This document shows, one piece after another, positions 22,885-35,520 of a stretch of 64,000 nt of DNA (positions within the stretch are counted from its first letter, which is position 1; each line of letters opens with the position of its first letter). The notes beneath the pieces were generated by a model, which worked only from the letters and a program-made list of their open reading frames with translations, searched no databases and was not told the origin of the DNA. Source of the DNA: Cercophora sp. LCS_1 (Eukaryota; Ascomycota; Sordariomycetes; Sordariales; Lasiosphaeriaceae); assembly GCA_036250225.1 (NCBI GenBank), contig JAPZLL010000002.1, positions 1,116,001 through 1,180,000 of the forward strand, read 5' to 3'. The position numbers and the translations under genes are program-made.

Positions 22885-24920
22885 CTAAGCTTGGTCTTGG
22901 GACTTGTCCGACTTGTCCGACTCTTTCGATTCTTTCTGCTTCGCAATCTCGTCCTTGAGTTGCGATTCAACCTCTAGTCGTTGCCGACCCTTATCTTCGG
23001 GGAAGATTAGTGCCGGCTCCGGCTCATCAGAATCCCAACGGTTTCCGAGCTCATTCTCCAGCTCCTGGGCGCTGATCAAGCCCTCCTTCAATCCCTGGAG
23101 TGACTTCTTCAGCTGGCGCACCTTGCCGGACCCGGGCATACCAGGGTAGGTCTCGCCAGACTTTTCATATTCCTCATCGCTGACCATCTTGATGACGCGC
23201 ACATTGTGCTTGCCTTTGCGCAGGAGAAGAATGTTGCCGTCAACCAAGAACTTTGCCGTCTCCTGAGGGAACCACAGCTTCACAGACGTGAACGAAACGG
23301 CATCCGTTTTCATACCGCGGTTCTGTCCGGGCGCGCCGCCAATGTAGGCCCCCTGCGTGGTCGCGAGGCGGTGGCCTTCCGAAGTGCTAGAAGCCAGACC
23401 TGCGGCGTACAGGATCTTGGCAATCGACTTGCCCAACACCAGTGATTCGGGTAGGATCATATCTATCCTAGGCTGGTTGTTTGGGGTGACTGGTTGGCCC
23501 TCAGCAGCTTGGTACTGCTCTGCGGATGCTGGAATGGGCATGGGGATGCCCGCTTCCTCTGGCAAAGGTCCGCCTCTGCTGAACATCAAACGGTGCTGAT
23601 CGCGAGCTTTTGCCGCTTCCACGCCACCGTGAACAAAGGTCGTTACCTCAAGAGCCAACCGATGCTGCGCCACGCGTCGAGAGGGATCCACGTTGTGTTC
23701 TGTCATGACGGCCGAGATCTCGCTAAGCGGCATGAATGTGAGGAACTTGAGCATCTTCTCGACGTCGGCATCCGGACGCTGCACAAAGTAACCGTAGAGA
23801 TCAAACACGCTAGTCTGGTACGGGTCGAGCCAGATGGCGTTTCCCGCGCTCTTCCCAAACTTTGCGCCGCTTGCGGTGGTGAGGAGGGGGACAGTGAAGC
23901 CCACAGGGTCATCCAGCACGCTCTCCGCAGGTAACCTAGTATCGGGGTTTGGGTCGCTCTCCCGGGCTGCTTTGACAACCTCGATACCAGAAATGATGTT
24001 GCCAAACTGATCGGAGCCACCAATTTGCATCTGAACTTTTCTCTGGAAGAGAAGCTGGAACCAGTCCCAGCCTTGCATGATCGGATATGAGAATTCGGCA
24101 AATGACATGCCATCGCCCTTAGTCATCTTGTTCTTGACCGTATCCCTAGATAGCATCGGTCCTATACGGAGCGCAGACCCTACCCTCCGCAAGATCTCGA
24201 GCATCGGTTGGCTGTTCCACCAAGAGTTGTTGTTGATAATGCCCCGTCTCCAAGCCCACTTCTTCTCGTAGCCCCTCTTACGAGCTTCAGCCTCCAGATT
24301 GACCCATAGTCGCTTAAGCTGTTCGTGAATCTTGACGATATTCATGGTCTGGTCCGCCCTGGTCATCGGTGTCCTGCTCTGCAGCCGATCAGTTGGGTCG
24401 CCAATCTTGGCTGTTGAACCACCGATGAGACTGATGGCCGTGTATCCATGCATGTACATCCAGAAGAGGGGCATCAAGGGGACCAAATGTCCAATGTGGA
24501 GTGAGCTAGCAGTGGGATCAATCCCGACATAGGCCCCTATTCTTCTCGTTCGCATGAGTTCACGGATTGTCTCTCTTGATCTACGTGTAACCGTCAGCTC
24601 CGCATATTTTCACTGATTGCAGCGACAGGTGAGGAAACGCACCCAGCGACATCCTTGATGAACCCTCGCTCTTCTAAGAAGTCCCAAGTGTTTTGCAGCT
24701 CGCCGCTCTGGATCCGTTTCGCCCGCTCCTCCCACTCTTCCTCTGCCTGCGTCACTTTGGCAATATATTTAGGACTCTTGCGTTTTTTCTGAAGCTGTTC
24801 CGACTCTTTGATGCCAAGAACGTACGTCCGGCAAAGAGGCACAGAGAACAATCGCAAGCTTGTCTGGATTCGGGGACCGACGACACTCCTAGCGAGGAGT
24901 AAACCCCGAATGGGAGCCAT
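22885..24920 (-). CDS. cyt-18: Mitochondrial tyrosyl-tRNA synthetase, CYT-18 type
   Basis: Two exons, 24643-24920 and 22885-24580 (intron 24581-24642), giving about 657 residues. It is a bacterial-type class I TyrRS. HIGH appears as HIGH at 121-124 and the KMSKS loop as KFGKS at about 333-337. The tyrosine pocket and catalytic core lie between (GIDPTASSLHIGHL; GGSDQFGNI). An S4-like RNA-binding domain occupies roughly 480-605. Residues 1-45 form an Arg-rich mitochondrial presequence, followed by a charged helix (residues 45-75) matching the fungal N-terminal extension. Established: in Neurospora and relatives this enzyme also splices mitochondrial group I introns using that extension. The dual role here is inferred from family and taxon. 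The splice junction rebuilds DVAGSRETIRELMRTRRIGAYVG. Confidence 0.93.
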
Positions 24921-25395
24921 TGGAGAAGGATTGTGCTATAGATCTATCCGAGCGAGCTCGAAAATCTTCCGGCGCATGTTCGAGCGTGGGAAAGAGCTCG
25001 GTTCACTAGGGCGCAAGTCGAAGGAAGCCCGAGAACGAGTGTCGCAAGTCTCGCGGCGGCGTCACTCAGTAATTTTCTCCAAGAGCTCCCTTATCGATAG
25101 GCGGCTGGACAGGGGCTGACCTTGGCATTCGGGTGGCCGAGACGCTAGGATAAAGAGATCTTCCAAGTCCGACAGCCGGCTGGTGGGGTCCCTCGGCTGA
25201 CATCAGAGACGAAACGATTGGTAGAGCGGGCTCCCGATTGCCGAGGAATCAGGAATTCGTCCATCTCAACCCGGGACCCTTCCGAGCAGGACTGCGAAAC
25301 GTGGGCACGAAGCGACGAAAGCCAGCCCAACTATCCCTTCAGCAGAGTACGCGACGGCCAATTGACTGCCGCTGAATCCCACGCGCAACCACACG
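24921..25395. promoter_or_regulatory. Divergent promoter, TyrRS / sdh4
   Basis: These 475 bp contain the 5' regions of two nuclear genes for mitochondrial proteins. No gene is seen. The sharing may be simple adjacency; I found no single shared motif that I can name with confidence. Confidence 0.45.
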
Positions 25396-26007
25396 ATGGC
25401 ATCAATTGCTCGCACCGCGCTGCTGAGGCAGTCCGCCGCAGCCGGTCCTGTCACAAGACAAAGCATGCTCCGGGCCGCTGCTTTCCACACCACCGCCCGG
25501 AGGAGCCTCCTCCCTCCCCTTCCTCGTGCGTAAACACCACTTACCATTGCTTTGCCCCCCGGCTAACAATGCTTCTGCAGAGCGTGTCGAAGGCACAGGT
25601 ACGGACTACACGACTCACCTCGGCGCATGCGCCCCGCTAACCCCTTGACTACAGTAAACGACCCTGCGCCCGTCCCGGAGCCCTCTCCCTCGCACGGCTC
25701 CTACCACTGGACCTTCGACAGGCTCGTCGCGGCCTCTCTCATCCCCCTGTCGGTTGCTCCTTTTGCTGCCGGCTCGCTCAACCCTACGCTCGACGCCGTC
25801 CTTTGCGCCACCCTGCTCATCCACTCGCACACCGGCTTCCAGAACATCATCATCGATTATATCCCGAAGAAGCGTACGCCGCGCGCCCGCAAGATCTTCA
25901 CCTGGGGCCTGAACGCAGCGACGGTTGTTGTCGGTCTGGCGCTGTACGAGTTCGAAACGACGGATGTTGGCCTTACCGAGGCCATCAAGAGGGTTTGGAA
26001 GGCATGA
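25396..26007 (+). CDS. sdh4: Succinate dehydrogenase membrane anchor CybS (Sdh4)
   Basis: Three exons, 25396-25525, 25581-25598 (only 18 bp) and 25655-26007, giving 166 residues. Sdh4 anchors complex II in the inner mitochondrial membrane and contributes to the ubiquinone and haem sites. The first 45 residues are a presequence rich in Arg, Ala and Ser with no acidic residue. The mature part has HGSYHWTFDRLVAASLIPLS, then three membrane helices. LLIHSHTGFQ holds the candidate haem-ligand His, and IIDYIP holds the Asp-Tyr pair of the quinone pocket. The micro-exon adds RVEGT and joins PLPQ to VNDPAPVPEPSP; leaving it out breaks the frame. The gene ends about 1.9 kb before the next one. Confidence 0.92.
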
Positions 26008-27947
26008 GTTAGCGACATGTGAACCGAGGAAAGAACGGAAGAAGCATTGTAAAACGCACGCGACAGTAGAACTACTCTATTTTGTTTGGAATTTCCTTCC
26101 CCTATTCGGCGGCGGGTGGATGGTATTGTGTACAAGGTTTGCGGAGGGGGATTGGTTACAGCAAGCTGCTTGCGTGGTTGGCGCAGCTGGATTGCTAGCG
26201 GATTTTCCCCTTGTCCGCGAGCTTTCTGTGATTGTTAGGTCAGCCCAAATGGATAGAATGGCTTTCGGATTTGCTTTGTGCAAACAAGAAGCCCCTAAAC
26301 AATCGGAAATCAATCACAACGACAAAAGTACCGCCAAACGGTGGCCCTGCTGCGCCTTTTCCCGATCAGCCGCCGTTTTGCTCCCCCCAGCCATATCCGC
26401 GCCTTGCCGAGCCTCTGAGGTCCGGAAAACGGAGGAGGCTCTTTTCTGCGTGCACCGCTCATGCATGCGCTGTGCCACCACAATTTCTTCTTCTGGCCGG
26501 ATCGCGATGAATCCGGTCGAGCACAGCCACGGTTGACACCATATGAGCCTCACCCAACCCAACCCGACATCTCAACACGCACGGTGAGCTCCGGTTTCCG
26601 ATTCCGAAGATGCACGATGCAGCGTGAAAGCCCAAGGCATATTTTCCCCTGAAGGCCCGATCGTCAACGCCGAAAAAATGGTGGTTCGGCCGGAACCAAC
26701 TGCGTCCGAATGCATCGGGACGTCCGTTTTCCAGGAAACAACACCACTCAACAGGAGGACAATACGCAGGCGGCCTCCCCATGATGCGCCATGAACCCTG
26801 GCCGTCATACCATAGGCCGTGTCGCGATGTTCAAGCGCCTACATCATCAGGCACCGAGTTTACTAGACGTGATCCACTAGGAGTTTGTAGAGAAGGATGT
26901 TACTCGCCGGCATCACATGCATTGTTCAAAGTCTGTCCGAAAAAAATGGTTTATTGGTTTGTGATGACAGGTAGTTGGAGCCCTATCTCCCTAGAATAAG
27001 AGCGCCGGGGATAAGCGACCGGGTCCGGCCAATGGACGCCGAAATCCCGGGTTCGATCCGGACTCGGCCGGAGTTTCGACAACGTGCAGCCGTGACGCCT
27101 CGGACGAACGAGGTAGCATAACCCGGCTTTCAAAACCGAATGTTTCAAAGCACTTGACAAGATGGCCATCTGAGTCAGCATTTTACTTTACGTAGTTCGT
27201 AGATGTGTATGGACAGAAATCGCCGAAAGCGAGGACGATTATACCACTAGCCTGGAGGAATCATGCCCAAATACGTATGCATGTATATACACAATTGTGT
27301 TCATTGTGACCCAGGCGCGGACCAGTCCTACGCTTCTCCCGATGCCCTCCCGATCCGTTCTCCTGATCGCACGCCTTCCAGAGGTTGAGCTCATGCTCCC
27401 CCTGGGGAGACGTTTGTGACCCGTTCTATCATAAACCGAAATAAAGAGGTATCAAGAGTGTCCGGAGGAACTCAGTTAGAAACAAAACAAGAAAAAGAAG
27501 AAAAAAGAGAAATTAGCCCCCCTCAGACGGCTCTCAAGCTCACTCGGCGGAGTGTGTTCCCGCACGTCAACATGGAGAAAGCAGCAGAGTGTCTGGAAAA
27601 GGAGACGGTATCAGAGTATTGAAAAAGGAGAAGAAAGAAACAGAAAAAAACAACCAGAAAGAAAACATGACCCAAGTAGAAATTAGGGTATCTTGGACCC
27701 AAGTTCGTCCGCCCAACAAGCAAAAAAATAGCAAATAACAGAAACGCAATGCAACCTCCGTAAATGCCGCCTCGTTTTCCGTCCCGGTAATGCATGAAAA
27801 CCAAAGCCAAATAGCCAACCCGAACGTAGGACCCATCGGCCCGGACGTGTCTCTGACGCTTGATGAACCCATGGACGACCAAGATGATGCAAAAGAAAAA
27901 GAGCCAAAAAAAAACGCGAATAACAGATCAACCCAGACCCAAACACA
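26008..27947. other. Convergent gene-poor spacer, sdh4 / Zn2Cys6 gene
   Basis: This is 1.94 kb between two gene 3' ends with no supportable gene. A segment near 27045-27070 contains a GGTTCGATCC string like a tRNA B box. No A box, acceptor stem or cloverleaf can be folded around it, so it is not annotated as tRNA. The A-rich block near 27480-27670 is low complexity. Confidence 0.5.
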
Positions 27948-29909
27948 TCACAGCTGTATGGAGCCGCCCAATCGGCTACCAAGGGCAATTTGGATCGACT
28001 CGACATACCTCCCTGTTCCCTCAACATGTCAGTCGACCGGCCACAGCCGACAGCGGGCAGATAACTCACCCGCAATTTCCCATCTCGTTCGAGTCATATC
28101 CAACGCGGATTTGAAGACCTCAACCTTCTGTAGCCACTCCGCATCTTGCAGTACGCCCGCTCCGTGTGATATGAGCAACAGGGATGCATAATACATGTAG
28201 AATGCGCAGCAAGGAGCGACTGCTCCGTTCTGCAGCATCACATTCCTCTCGGTGTTGAGGGCCGAGCTGTAAATAGAGCTGATCACAGATCGGATTGTCT
28301 CAACCGGCCTCATGTCATTTGCGTCAGCCGGAAGAGTCGCTGGACCGCTACTGCCACTTGGCATGATCGCTCCGGATAGGAGTCCAGCTTGGTTGATTTT
28401 CATGAGGGCTCTAGTAAAACGTTATGAGTCAGCTTCTAGTCTTCTCGCTCGCAAGACTGACCGAAGGAGGAAAGAAAGACACAAATGGGGTTGATTTGTG
28501 AGGGGAGGGGGCAGGGGCAATGGAAGTATACATGAAATTGGTCCCCACCGCTGCGGTACGATCACCTCTCTTCCAGTTTCCGGATAGCACGTTGATGGTG
28601 TGGGTCGTGATGGCTCCCGAGAGCATATTCCGGTCAGCAGCGGTTGGCGAATTTGGATTCGCAAGCTGCTGCAAGACACTGCTGAGGTAAAAAGCCGAAG
28701 TCGCCTCGGGCCAGACCATGCCATCGATTTGGTCCGTATTTCCGTCCAGAAAGCCAGAGCCGGATGCTGACCCGGAACTCTGACTTCCGAAGCCGTACGA
28801 TAGACTTCCGGGAAGATACTGGTCAAATGATTCGGGGAAAGGTACCGAAAAGTCCCAGTTGAGGTTGGCGGTGTGCATAGGGTATTTTTGGTCTTGGTAG
28901 CTGACGTGGATTGAGCTGAGGCGGAATCGTGTGAGCTGTGAATTCCGAGGGCCAGGGGTTACACGGGATATTCTCACCAATCAATCCAAACCACTGCCCA
29001 CCACAGAATTGAACACAGCTTCAACTCCCTGGGCACCAGCGTCTGGCGCTCTTCACTCCAGAATGGTTCGTAATGCCAGCCGAACGCCTTGGTGATCTGA
29101 AAGCACCGCCCAATCGTCATGTAAGCTTGCTGCGGCATCGAGTGGGCGAACTCGTACATGGCCACCAGCAGCTCGGCTTGGAGTATCGTAATCGAGAGTG
29201 AAAGCTTAGTCTGGACCAGGCTCAGCATCGTCTTGGCAGACAAGTAGAGACTATCCCCCATGCCGGCTGGTGAGCTTGCCGTGGGTGGCCGGATTATTAA
29301 GCGCATGCAGAGGACCAGTGCTGCCGTCTCGGCCGAAGGCGTCGTCCAAATCTCTTCGAGATGGGATTCAAAGGAGGCACGCTCAACGATGGTGAGCCAG
29401 GTGTTGATGCTGGCGAAGTAGGAAACCACCACGCGGTCGATGCTCTGCCGGTGGCCGAGAATGTCGGATAAGCACCGGCAAGCAAATGAGTGGATGTCTT
29501 CAGTCGAGTCCATGGATGCGAACAGAGCTGGATTCAGGACGCTCCAGCGAGGACCTGGCTGCGGAGCGGTGAGCTGCTCGAGAACTGGAGTATAAGTGCG
29601 TGTTGGCGTGGGCATCTGCCCGATGAAAGACTCGAATCGGATCGGCCCAGAGCCGTTGGAGCCGCCTGGGACGCCAACGTCGTCCTCGTGTTGACATGCC
29701 TGAAGAGAACTGCCAATCGGGCAGTTAGTTGCGTGGCCGGCAGCATGGTCGGAGATCGGGTTTGGGTCTTACTATGTACATCGGCCGCACGACGGAAGAG
29801 CTTTATCACAACGCTTCTTTTTCCTCCTGCAGTTGAGACATACTCGTGATGACTTTGCGGCCGCCGCCTGTTGAGGGGAAGGGGCGGCCGAAGACGAGGC
29901 GGCCGACAT
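27948..29909 (-). CDS. Zn2Cys6 fungal transcription factor
   Basis: Five exons, 29773-29909, 28978-29709, 28532-28915, 28070-28410 and 27948-28012, giving about 552 residues. The N terminus carries a complete binuclear zinc cluster at residues 24-51: CLNC, six residues, C, six residues, CGRC, six residues, C. Its basic loop is RRKKKR. The first intron (29710-29772) cuts the cluster between the fourth and last Cys; only the acceptor ending at 29710 gives an open frame with correct Cys spacing. The rest matches the fungal-specific regulator middle-homology region, with SIDRVVVSYFASINTWLTIV, YEFAHSMPQQAYMTIGRCFQ, and RWEIAGRYVESIQIAL near the C terminus. Such proteins are nuclear DNA-binding activators or repressors. 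I do not recognise the orthologue or its targets. The ATG at 29909 is the nearest upstream of the cluster. Confidence 0.85.
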
Positions 29910-32807
29910 TGCTGGGAGGGTGGGTAGGCGAGCGGAGGAAACGCGTAAACGTGAAAAAAAAAGGAGTTTATGGAGTGATCAGTCAAGCCCGTGCCGAGGG
30001 TGCAGAAAACCAGCAACTGGCTCGGGGAGGGATGGATATTATAAACGGTAGTGTCTGTTGCGTGTGGGTGGTGTATCCGTAGCCCGTCTATCGACCAATG
30101 GGCAAATGAGCTGGGTAGTGAGCTACGTTCAAGCCTGTGGCGTCTTGGCCCATCCCATTGTTATTAATACGGACCAAGAACGGACGTGGGCCAGGCGTAG
30201 TTGGACGTGTATGGATGCAAGGGGAGGCAGGTAACAGCTGCTGCCACTTCGACACGCCCTGTCTCGACCTCACGGCGAAGCGATGAAGCCACAACGGCCA
30301 CCACAGCCATTTGGGACATGGGATCGGGGAAGGGGGGATGGATGTGGAAAGGAGGGGGACTCCCTGCTCCTGCAGTCTGGTCCTTCCACGGCACCCAAGC
30401 GGGTGTTGCTGTGTGGGAGAGAGAAGGTGCTGACGCTGACGACAGCCATGTCTCCCACGGAAGGTGTCAACCATCACGCCCAGATGGAGGTTACTTTCAA
30501 TCCTGCGGGCGTGGCCGCATGGGCGACAGACATGGAGCACGACAAACGGCAAGGAGTTAGCGTGGTGAGGTAGCTAGGGCTGCCGCTCAGGGGAAAAACT
30601 ACTTGGGTGCCGCCAATGTGAATGCAGATGCAAGCATGGAACTTTAGGTGACAAGATAAACGGTCTTCCTCTCGCCGTTTCTCCCCTGTGTCTCGGGGGG
30701 GATTGGATCCTTTGGTGGGCGACAAAGGGACCTTACATCTCGAGGCGGTGTCATCGACAGGGGGGAGCGTCTGTTGGTGCTTGCCAGATCTCGAGAATTG
30801 TCAACCAAGTCGAAACAATCAACACGGCCAATCAGCGCCAACCCCTTTACCAGCGCACAGCTATTTCGGCGGGTGGGGCTGAGCACCTCGCGGTGGAAGC
30901 CCCACAGCTGGCACAACCGCGTCCCTTGTCGCGATCCTTCCCTTTTTACAGTGACCTGCAACCATCACTGCTCCCTGTTGTTCACCACACATACTAGGAT
31001 CGCATACTAGGATCGAATCGACAAGCCAGCCTTTTCGGGCACACTGCCGGGGCAGCGTCCGCCCCAGCCGAGTGTCTACGCAACTGCCTAGCACCGATCG
31101 AAACAGCCATCTGATGTCGTCAGTGGAGGATTGGCTCTGGTGAAATCTCCAAACGCTGCTGCTAAGCTTCCGTCCAGGCTCCAAAATTTCACCTCGCCGT
31201 TCCGCCTCATCAATTGATGTATACGTACACTAACGACTGCGTTCATAGCACACCGGTAACCGCGGCGAACCGGGCGACATCAGGGCGTCCCAACTCCAAT
31301 TCCGCGGGTGTTGCCGGCCGCTGCACGGTTCTAACTACTGCGCTCCTGATTGCATGAAGTCACTAGCGCCAGACACACTATCAAGAACCTTGCCTCCGCG
31401 TCTTGTTGCAACGACGCCATATCCAAGTCAGTGCCCACTCAAATCAGGACCAAGTTGCTCCTGCGAAGACGGAGAAGCTAGTCGAGTTCCTCACCGATTT
31501 CATGAGAAATGGGTAAATGCTCAAAGCTGCGAGGTTCTAAGCCGGTGCCGCGGCGTCTCGCCTCGATAGGGTGGCCCACGACGAATCCCGACCCTAAACC
31601 CGATGCATTGTGACAAATTTGGAGGATTGACTCCCGACTGATGAGGTCGGCTATTACTGAATCCTGGGCGGCCCCAACTCCGGTCGAGCGAAGGCGACGA
31701 GCCGGAGTTCGCGGGGACAATCATCCTCGCAATACCTTCTTTAGCAGCACCGTTTAGAATCAGTCAAAAACATAGCGGGCGACGCGGAAACGGAAGAAAC
31801 GAACAAGTGACTAAGCCCCATTTCAGCCCTATGGGGCCACTCACAACAGAAAGATTGGGGATGGTGGTTGTCAGAAACGACCGCTGCACGCGATGCCAGG
31901 CCCGACGATATGCGGGAACGCTGCCGAAAGGCTGACCGCAAGGCTGGGCCACTGGGCCGCGGGGAAACATCCGCCGAAACGCGGCGAAACCCCCTCCCCC
32001 CAGAGCTTGAACTGTATGTGCCGTATGCTCACACCGCCTGGCGCCACGATGGTTATCCCGGTATGAACCGTTCTCGCGGGTTCAGGGGCGTCAGGAGTAT
32101 GGAATCAGTGTGGCCCTCGCATGTGGCTTGGGCTTGTTTCCTTCGATCCAGGTTTCCGGAAGATCAGACTGCCGCTGCAACGGGATCACCGAAGTTTATT
32201 CTCGAAGAGGGTGTTGAAGTACCGCCACACAGGCAAGCTGCGCCTCACAGATCAAGAATCCTCAAGCCATACCGCTGCACGAGCCTCGGTAGTGCCCGAG
32301 CTCTCTCCGCGCAAAATCCACAATTGACAGCGCGGGGAGATTGTTAAATACAGCGGGTCCCGGTCCTCGCTCCAGGGCAACTCATCGTTTTCCCCTTTCG
32401 ATTGTTTTCGCCCATGCAACTAAATGAAACACGAGTATACATGAGGCACAGCGTCAAGCAAAGGTTCATCCTTATCTTCAGCGCGAGGGGAACATTGCGA
32501 TTATGCTTTTTGAACATCAGGGTGACCTGCAACTGGCATTGAAATGGCGACCGAGCTGACCAGCCGACCAGCTGAGGCAATTCAATGGTAAGGTGCCCCA
32601 TTCCATAATTTTAACCTGACAATGCGCATACTCGCGGTCTCATTGGCGAGGCGTATTTGCAAACTCAGTGTTGAAACTACCTCTTGGTTCTCCTCCGGGT
32701 CTCAAGCACGCGGGACGGGACGGTTCGTGTTGAAACGGCACGCATTCCTCCCAGCTTGCCACGACTTGCTTGGTATTCTAGTCTTGCTAGCATTTGTCAA
32801 GGCGGAC
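29910..32807. other. Gene-poor 2.9 kb, Zn2Cys6 gene promoter and bta1 3' side
   Basis: No gene is supported. The left part is the upstream region of the regulator at 29909, unusually long compared with most promoters in the window. The right end is the 3' flank of the betaine-lipid synthase. Open frames are short and domain-free on both strands, and I see no transposon hallmark. A short inverted repeat at 31676-31709 (8-bp arms) is within chance expectation. Confidence 0.5.
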
Positions 32808-35520
32808 TCAGATAGAGATGTCATCCAAGTCTGCGTCGGGTGCGACTTCAAGTTCCGGAGTGGGCGGCGGCAGGTTGTCACGCTTGGTGCACACCCAGCA
32901 GCTCGCGTACATGTTGACCCTGTCGATGCGCTTGCCCGGCGTCCGCTTGCCCATGCACTTGCCGGCGAACCCGTGCGCCTCGAACTCTTGAATGTACCAG
33001 GGATTGAGCGCAGAACTTCGAAGGAGAACTCGGCCGCCAATCTTGAGCGCCCTGTTCAGCTTGCTAATCTGTCGGGCGGCGGCACCGGACCCAGGATCGA
33101 ACCAATCCATGCTGTCCATGATGACGGCCACGGTGAGCGTTCCGGGCATGATGCGGGCAATGACCTCATCAATTTCGTCGGTGTGGATCCTCAACCCATC
33201 AAACGCGCCAGCGCGACTGAGGCGGGAGTGAGCCTCTCTTGATAGATATTCCGGATGACAGCGCTGGGAGAACGAGCCCTCAAGGCAGACATAGTAGTAC
33301 GGATTGTCGGTGGCGATATGCGAATGTTGGACGACCGGATCCAAGGTATTGACCATGTATCGCCACACAGCATGCGCACGCGTGTTGCCCGCTGTTTGGT
33401 TCGGCCCTTTGACTGCCTCGCTCTCTGCGTGGTCCTGCTCGATCATGGCAAGCTGGTTCCTGGGCACGCCGAGGGCTGACCATAGGAACACTTCCGAACT
33501 GATGACGAGGCTGCTCACGATGCGGCTCATCAAGGCGGGACGGATCTTTGACTGCCAGATCTCGATCTGCTCGTTGAGTGTCCTTGCCGCCAACATCCGC
33601 TTGACGTCTCCGCGGCACCTGAATGCGCGGGTAATCCACCGGAAGATCCGGATGGCATGCTTGGAGCCGCCAGTGTCGTAGAGACCTCGGCCTCGAGGAT
33701 CGAAGGCGTGTGAATTGCTCAACCAATACTGGAACGCTCGGCTGGAGAGGTGGGGAGACAGCTTGGAGATGAGCAACGATCTGAACTCTGGATGTTTGCC
33801 TTCGCCAAAGATTCTCCAGAAGTCATCGTAGGATAGCGCCATGTAGGATGCAACCTTGAGTTCCAACAGGTGGTTCTGGCTTGGGTTGAGGTCAATCGCA
33901 TGAATCCTTGCGGGGCTTTTTATTGCATAAGATAGGATGTTGTCGCCTGCGCTTGTGATGGCCAATACCACGTCGTCAGGGCCAAGTCGTAAGATGTCGT
34001 CGTCGACGTGTGAATCCTCCCAGGTGAACGCGTAGATGTACTCGTCGTTGAACTGCTTGTGCTTCTCGAGCTGGTCGTCGTAGTAGATGCGCCAATGGTG
34101 GTTCTGGTAAAAGAATGACGGGAGAGGCAGGCTTGCGGAGAGGTTCTGCACGGCGGCGCTGAACGCTTTGGAACGAATCTCCGGCGCGGTCCTCTCAACG
34201 GCACGCGTTAGTGCGTTAGTAACGGCGTTCTTGTTTGCGGGCAGAAGGTAGGGCGACTCCGTTGCCAACGCATCGATGCGCTCGATGATTTCGTGTGGCA
34301 AGCTGGAAGATGAGAACGGCTTCTTGTGGCACCCTAGCCAGATGTAGTACGGGATGGAGCCGAGCGTGTTGTTGCGGGCGTTGGCTGTCAGGACAGTGCC
34401 GAAGCGGTATTCGAGATAGTCGCGGCGGCCAGGCTCGAGGGCAACTCGATCGAGATCGAACCAGGCACGCCAGAATGTTCGGCTGAGGAAGTTGACGTGG
34501 CGATTTACAAGGCCTCCGGTGTAGTTCCGAAAATTAGTGTCTACCTTGGACTGGACGTAAAAGTCGATCACTCCCATCAGCCCGTTAGGGGAAAGGAGCG
34601 ACGTCAAGGAGTCGATGACTGAATAGTAGTCGGGCTGTTTCTCTGTCAGGTCCTTCTATGATGTTCGACGCCCGTCTTTGGTATACGTACGATCATGGAC
34701 AGGCTGTAGGACATGGTGATGAGATCGGCCCCCATGGTCCTAGGCCGCTTCCTACTGAAGAAGCTTGGCGGCGAGCCAATTGGGGTCTGGTCCCCCGAGA
34801 TGTCACACTCATAGTCTTCGAGACGAAATTCCCTCGCATCTGCGACCACGACTTTGACGTTATCCCACCCCAGCCTTGCAAATCGCTGCCGAGCGACCTT
34901 GGCAAGAGACGGGGAAAGATCAACCAGGTACACGCTAGAGAAGAACGTGGGCACGTTGAGATATCTCCCCATGGCCTCAATGGTCCAGCCGGTTCCTCCA
35001 CCAACCTAGCGACATGTTAGCAGCTCAACACTATTGTGAAATGTCTCGAACATACGTCGACCCAGATACGCCTGTGCTTCTCCTTTCCCTCATTCTTCTC
35101 GGCTTTGAATCGTAGCTGCGCAGCGACGAGTGCCAGCATGTCCTCGCGGCCTTTGAGAAGAGTCTTCCTCGTTACATCGTAAATCTCAGCCTGACTGGAG
35201 TAAAAGGATTCCAGGGCATCCTCTTGGGTGCCCTTGTTACCGGCTGAGTGCGGCTTGAGGAAGCATGAGTAGAAGAACAACAAGAGCGATCGAGAGAGGC
35301 TCGGGCCCTCATTGTCACCCTTGCGCTGCTTAGGATGAAGCTGGACAAGACCGATGGCAAAGAATACCACGCCGGCTATTCCAGCAAAAAATAATTTGGG
35401 GCTCAGGAATTCTGGGGGCGATATGTTACCACCAAGAGAAGCTGACAACCCATTAGCAACGGCCCGATCGCCAGGCAGCCTGAAAGAGAGCGGATGGTAT
35501 GTTACACAACACATACCCAT
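32808..35520 (-). CDS. bta1: Betaine lipid (DGTS) synthase, BtaB-BtaA fusion
   Basis: Three exons, 35056-35520, 34691-35005 and 32808-34634, giving about 868 residues. Fungal Bta1 makes diacylglyceryl-trimethylhomoserine, a phosphorus-free membrane lipid, from diacylglycerol and S-adenosylmethionine. The N terminus has a hydrophobic segment at about 42-60. Residues 100-330 form an SAM-dependent methyltransferase (BtaB-like) with motif I VGGGTGWTIEAM and acidic strand ends LVDLSPS and VVVADAREF. Residues about 420-840 match the BtaA/DUF3419 3-amino-3-carboxypropyl transferase part (YIYAFTWEDSHVD; AITSAGDNILSYA; HAIDLNPSQNHLLELK; DSMDWFDP). The acceptor ending at 34635 was chosen because it gives SLSMI followed by PDYYSVIDSL, a conserved block; two alternative acceptors upstream break frame or make the intron too short. 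Induction by phosphate starvation is known for the family and inferred here. Confidence 0.92.

Noticed and set aside
27045..27070. tRNA B-box-like GGTTCGATCC
   Set aside because: No A box, acceptor stem or T-arm pairing can be built around it, so it is likely chance.
31676..31709. Inverted repeat with 8-bp arms (AACTCCGG / CCGGAGTT)
   Set aside because: Arms this short with an 18-nt loop are expected several times by chance in 64 kb, and there is no flanking mobile-element signal.
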